Assembly (NCBI GenBank): GCA_963839745.1
Contig: CAWIWC010000009.1
Span: forward strand, 11,489-75,488
Direction of reading: 5' to 3'
DNA from: JAIBJN01 sp963839745
Lineage (GTDB): Bacteria; Actinomycetota; Thermoleophilia; Gaiellales; Gaiellaceae
Length of the DNA stretch: 64,000 nucleotides
This document shows, in pieces, positions 61,479 to 64,000 of the stretch (the stretch's first letter is position 1; every line of letters begins with the position of its first letter). A program made the translations under genes and the position numbers. Under the pieces are notes generated by a model that had not been told where the DNA came from, searched no databases, and saw nothing but the letters and a program-made list of their open reading frames with translations.

Positions 61479-61614
61479 CTATGACCTGCGCCACTCCTTC
61501 GCCAGCCTCCTGATCGCGGAGGGCCGGTCCGTCGTCGAGGTCGCCGCCCAGCTCGGCCATGCGCCGGCGTCCGGCCGCCGACCTCATCGCGGAGGCCCGG
61601 GCAGGTGTATTTGA
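61477..61614 (+). pseudogene. Tyrosine recombinase (integrase) C-terminal remnant
   Basis: SYDLRHSFASLLIAEGRSVV continuing EVAAQLGHAP is the C-terminal catalytic block (HxxR ... LGH) of a phage-type integrase. Upstream domains are gone, and after LGHAP the tyrosine-bearing segment (normally T-x-x-x-Y-x-H) is missing. A typical integrase tail (PAADLIAEARAG) appears in another frame from about 61571. It is thus an internally deleted, inactive fragment about 0.8 kb from the tRNA fragment. Confidence 0.7.
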
Positions 61615-61696
61615 GACATATTTGCGCCGAGAGCGTCCGCACCTGTCCTTGACCGAAGCCAGTGGACTGGCCTACCGTGGCATCGGAAGGGGCCCG

Positions 61697-62224
61697 ATGA
61701 CTAACTGGACGGATTGGGCTGATGCTGTGGCGTCGCTCGCACAGGCGCTAGCCATTGTCTTGGGCGGCCTATGGGCCTACTTTAAATTCCTACGGGGCCG
61801 GACCTTTGCCCATCGTCTAGAAGTCGGCGTCGACGCATCCGCGGTTCGCACGGCCCAAGGGCCCGGACTTAGGGTCAAGGCCACGATGAAGAACGTCGGG
61901 CTAACAAGGTTGACGCTTCGACTGGCGACGCTGTCCCTTTCCGCCATCCAGGCGACCGCCGGTGATATTCGAGAGTGTGAGTACAAGACGGTGCCCGTGT
62001 TCACCAAGCACCGGTGGGTCGAAGCCAATGAAACGATCACGGACGAAGCTCTCTTGCTCGTTCCCGCCGAACCAGACCTAGTAGGTCTTCGACTCGAATG
62101 CGAGGCGATCGAGCAACGACGGTGGCGCGGAGGCGGCCTCGCTTGGCAGGCGACGACGGTTGTTCCGTTCGACGGAGCGGAACGGGAGCAAGCGCCTGAG
62201 AGGGAGGAGGTGGGGTCGCGTTGA
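61697..62224 (+). CDS. Membrane-anchored hypothetical protein on the island
   Basis: ATG 61697 after GGAAGGGG. MTNWTDWADAVASLAQALAI with VLGGLWAYFKFLRGR is a single N-terminal TM, then a ~140-residue soluble beta domain (HRLEVGVDASAVRTAQGPGL, VKATMKNVGLTRLTLRLATL, RLECEAIEQRRWRGGGLAWQ). Base composition is visibly lower in GC than the host genes, with more A/T-ending codons (TTTAAATTCCTACGG). Such proteins are common orphan genes on integrated elements of soil bacteria. Function unknown. Confidence 0.65.
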   Translation: MTNWTDWADAVASLAQALAIVLGGLWAYFKFLRGRTFAHRLEVGVDASAVRTAQGPGLRVKATMKNVGLTRLTLRLATLSLSAIQATAGDIRECEYKTVPVFTKHRWVEANETITDEALLLVPAEPDLVGLRLECEAIEQRRWRGGGLAWQATTVVPFDGAEREQAPEREEVGSR

Positions 62225-62270
62225 GTGCCAGGAGGGCGGGTGTGAGGCGGAACTCGAAGGGAGCGCAGAC

Positions 62271-62582
62271 ATGACTACCTGGTTTGGTCAGCACGATCCG
62301 AGCGACGCCAAAGGCTTTAGCGTCCACGGAACCGACGGCATGTTAGGCGAAGTCGTTGGAGGCTTCCGCGGCAGCCGGGACTTCGTTGTCGCTGACACCT
62401 TTGACGGGATGAAGGCATTCGATGCCGACTCGATCGACCGAGTCGATTGGGGCGGTAAGAGCATCTATATGGCGATGCACAAGCACGAGATCGGTGGGAT
62501 CCCAGACATTCAGATAGTTCTTCAAAGAGAGCTCACCGAGGAAGAGATTCGAGAGATCGAACGTAAGCTTGGGATCAAATGA
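62271..62582 (+). CDS. Small hypothetical protein on the island (103 aa)
   Basis: MTTWFGQHDPSDAKGFSVHG, EVVGGFRGSRDFVVADTFDG, RVDWGGKSIYMAMHKHEIGG and TEEEIREIERKLGIK. Soluble, alpha/beta; the C-terminal helix is acidic. Codon use is less GC-rich than the host (GAAGTCGTTGGAGGC). ATG 62271 has only GAAGGGAG upstream at suitable distance. No family recognised. Same strand as its neighbours with 46 bp to the previous gene, so they may form one operon. Confidence 0.6.
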   Translation: MTTWFGQHDPSDAKGFSVHGTDGMLGEVVGGFRGSRDFVVADTFDGMKAFDADSIDRVDWGGKSIYMAMHKHEIGGIPDIQIVLQRELTEEEIREIERKLGIK

Positions 62583-62662
62583 AGAGGTGTGGAGCGGGTG
62601 TTGCCGGCTTCGTTCGACGGGCCTAAGCCTGGCCAAATGCGGCCCCCGCAGGCTGCCGGAGC

Positions 62663-63049
62663 GTCGACGCTCTCGACGACCCTGACGAAGATCCCGGGGA
62701 AGGTGCAGTCAACTCGTCGTTTCAGATTGCTGCGCCTCAGTGCGTGCCCGACGACTGGGGCTACTACCCGTATGCCTGCGAGGAGGCCGACCTGGTCTTC
62801 CGCGTCCAGCGCAAAGACGCGTCCGGCTGGCCCACCGTCTACTCCGACTCGAGCTGGGTGTACACGTCTACCGGTCTCAAGGGATCGGACATCACGCGGC
62901 TCTACATCTCGTTCTTCCGGGGCTACAAGTACTACGGCGGCCTCTCCAAGAACCGCTACCACCGTGTCCAGGTGACGCTCGTCGACAACTTCACTCCGAC
63001 GCCGAATCCCACGCGCACGCGCTACTTCTGGGCCAAGTACCGCGCATAG
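62663..63049 (+). CDS. Hypothetical protein, probably 5'-truncated
   Basis: The frame is open from 62627 after a TAA and reads VDALDDPDEDPGEGAVNSSF then QIAAPQCVPDDWGYYPYACE, with a strong beta-rich remainder (DLVFRVQRKDASGWPTVYSD; YISFFRGYKYYGGLSKNRYH). I place the start at GTG 62663 because homologous-looking sequence begins before the GTG at 62744. Two Cys flank the first strands (PQCVPD, YACEE). No signal peptide is present, although the composition looks exported, so a lost N-terminus is likely. Tyr/Trp-rich; function unknown. Confidence 0.55.
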   Translation, partial: VDALDDPDEDPGEGAVNSSFQIAAPQCVPDDWGYYPYACEEADLVFRVQRKDASGWPTVYSDSSWVYTSTGLKGSDITRLYISFFRGYKYYGGLSKNRYHRVQVTLVDNFTPTPNPTRTRYFWAKYRA

Positions 63050-63134
63050 ACCGAGCTCGCTCGGTCTGACGCCGGGACATGGAGGTCATGTGTAAAGAGA
63101 GGAAACCTCGGGCTGGGGTGAAATCACTGAACCC

Positions 63135-63995
63135 ATGCGTCTCAGAGCATTCATTGCTCTGCCGGTACTGCTTGCTGTCCTAACCTTCGCTTCGGCGGCC
63201 AGCGCGATGGGCAGCCCGAGCGTCGCGGCTTTGCAGGTCAGTCTTTGGAACCGTGGTCTCTACCGCGCGACGATCGACGGGGTCAAGGGGCCGCTGACGA
63301 CCGCGGCCGTGCGCCGCTTCCAGCGCCGCAGCGGACTGGTGCCCGACGGGATCGTGGGCCCGAAAACGCGTCGGGCGCTCGGACGGTACGCTCGCTACCG
63401 TCTCGGCGACCGAGTGCTCTTCGACGGCACGTGGGGCTGGGACGTCGCCGCCCTCCAATTCCGCCTCGCCTGGCACGGCTTTCTCTACGGTCCGTTCGAC
63501 GGCAGGTTCGGAACCCGAACCGGCACAGCCCTGTTCCGATATCAGCGCTGGCGCCGGATCGGCGCCGACGGAGTCGCCGGCCAGGCCACGATCCGCACGC
63601 TTTCCGAGCCTGTCCCGCGCTCTCGCCTTCGGTTCTCGTGGCCGATCCGAGCGTCCGTCGGAGACCGCTTCGGGCCGAGGGGTAACCGGTTCCACCCGGG
63701 GATTGACTTCCCGGCCGCCTGGAACACACGCGTTGGCGCCGCTCGCCAGGGGCGTGTGGTCTTCGCCGGTTGGTCATCCGGCGCCCGCGGGCGACTTGTA
63801 ATCGTCTCCCACGGATACGGGATGCGATCGTTCTACGCGCACCTCAACCGCGTGACCGTCCGCGCGGGCCAGCACGTCGCCCGAGGCATGAGGGTCGGCC
63901 TCGTCGGCTCGAGCGGATTCTCGACCGGCCCACATCTTCACTTCGAACTCCGCAGGCGCGGAGCAGCCGTCGATCCGCTACCCGCCCTTCGTTAG
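63135..63995 (+). CDS. Secreted M23 endopeptidase with two peptidoglycan-binding domains
   Basis: 286 residues. Signal peptide MRLRAFIALPVLLAVLTFAS ... ASAM. Two PG_binding_1 repeats: VAALQVSLWNRGLYRATIDG / VKGPLTTAAVRRFQRRSGLV and AALQFRLAWHGFLYGPFDGR / FGTRTGTALFRYQRWRRIGA. The LytM/M23 zinc peptidase has ligands in FHPGIDFPAAWNTRVGAARQ (H, D) and TGPHLHFELRRRG (HxH). Cleaves peptide cross-bridges in the cell wall. ATG 63135; the gene ends five bases before the window end. The host-like GC of this gene suggests chromosome or a well-adapted element gene. Confidence 0.93.
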   Translation: MRLRAFIALPVLLAVLTFASAASAMGSPSVAALQVSLWNRGLYRATIDGVKGPLTTAAVRRFQRRSGLVPDGIVGPKTRRALGRYARYRLGDRVLFDGTWGWDVAALQFRLAWHGFLYGPFDGRFGTRTGTALFRYQRWRRIGADGVAGQATIRTLSEPVPRSRLRFSWPIRASVGDRFGPRGNRFHPGIDFPAAWNTRVGAARQGRVVFAGWSSGARGRLVIVSHGYGMRSFYAHLNRVTVRAGQHVARGMRVGLVGSSGFSTGPHLHFELRRRGAAVDPLPALR

Positions 63996-64000
63996 CTCAG

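Noticed and set aside
63985..64000. GTTAGCTCAG at the window end resembles the start of a tRNA D-arm
   Set aside because: It overlaps the M23 stop codon and the window ends; the 5' bases do not match the acceptor of the tRNA fragment, so it is probably chance.

Overview
The window is very GC-rich DNA (roughly 70% by eye) with strong third-position GC and many GTG/TTG starts. Gene content includes ThyX instead of ThyA, a primary sigma factor, an ECF sigma/anti-sigma pair, EgtD, a Gram-positive type LexA box (GAAC-N4-GTTC) and many secreted proteins or lipoproteins. This points to an actinomycete-like bacterium, most plausibly a deep-branching soil Actinomycetota of the Thermoleophilia (Gaiellales/Solirubrobacterales) type. 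The placement is inference; no rRNA is present.

Layout. 1-4 kb: small secreted or membrane proteins, a CDF metal transporter and a putatively SOS-regulated small gene. 4-9.3 kb: GT-C glycosyltransferase, RpoD-type sigma factor, asparaginase II, Fpg. 9.3-14.3 kb: large fibronectin-III secreted protein, HD-GYP protein, secreted protein, histidine-kinase-like protein. 14.3-19.2 kb: FolE2, PlsY, superoxide dismutase, pteridine-reductase-like SDR, ECF sigma/anti-sigma, ThyX. 19.2-24.3 kb: two secreted metallopeptidases broken by frameshifts. 24.4-29 kb: a lipoprotein/MFS operon and a ScyD-like protein. 29-36 kb: hybrid histidine kinase, AMIN-like lipoprotein, Vps62-like protein, methyltransferase, Cys-less HesB-fold protein, GntR regulator. 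36-43 kb: GH15 glucoamylase/trehalase, DinB with a LexA box, a metzincin-type protease with a small partner, 3-hydroxyacyl-CoA dehydrogenase. 43-48 kb: coupled hutU-egtD, HxlR regulator and divergent drug exporter. 48-57 kb: sensor kinase, HD-GYP/LuxR one-component regulator, methyltransferase, dimethylglycine/sarcosine dehydrogenase divergent from a choline-kinase-like protein, tandem DUF4389 protein. 57-60.6 kb: PadR-controlled ABC exporter. 60.6-64 kb: a tRNA-Thr 3' fragment, an integrase remnant and lower-GC small genes that look like the edge of an integrated element, then an M23 endopeptidase.

Most genes sit in short operons of 1-4 genes, often with 4-nt ATGA-type overlaps. Convergent pairs are often separated by perfect GC-rich hairpins. 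At least eight genes carry single-base indels that split otherwise well-preserved reading frames, several in short G/C homopolymers. These are either assembly errors or recent decay and should be resolved before functional claims are made. The most notable signals are the identical 12-bp LexA palindrome over the starts of dinB and an unknown gene, a forced ATT start for Fpg, an apparent ATA start for PlsY, the hutU-egtD coupling and the tRNA/integrase island edge.
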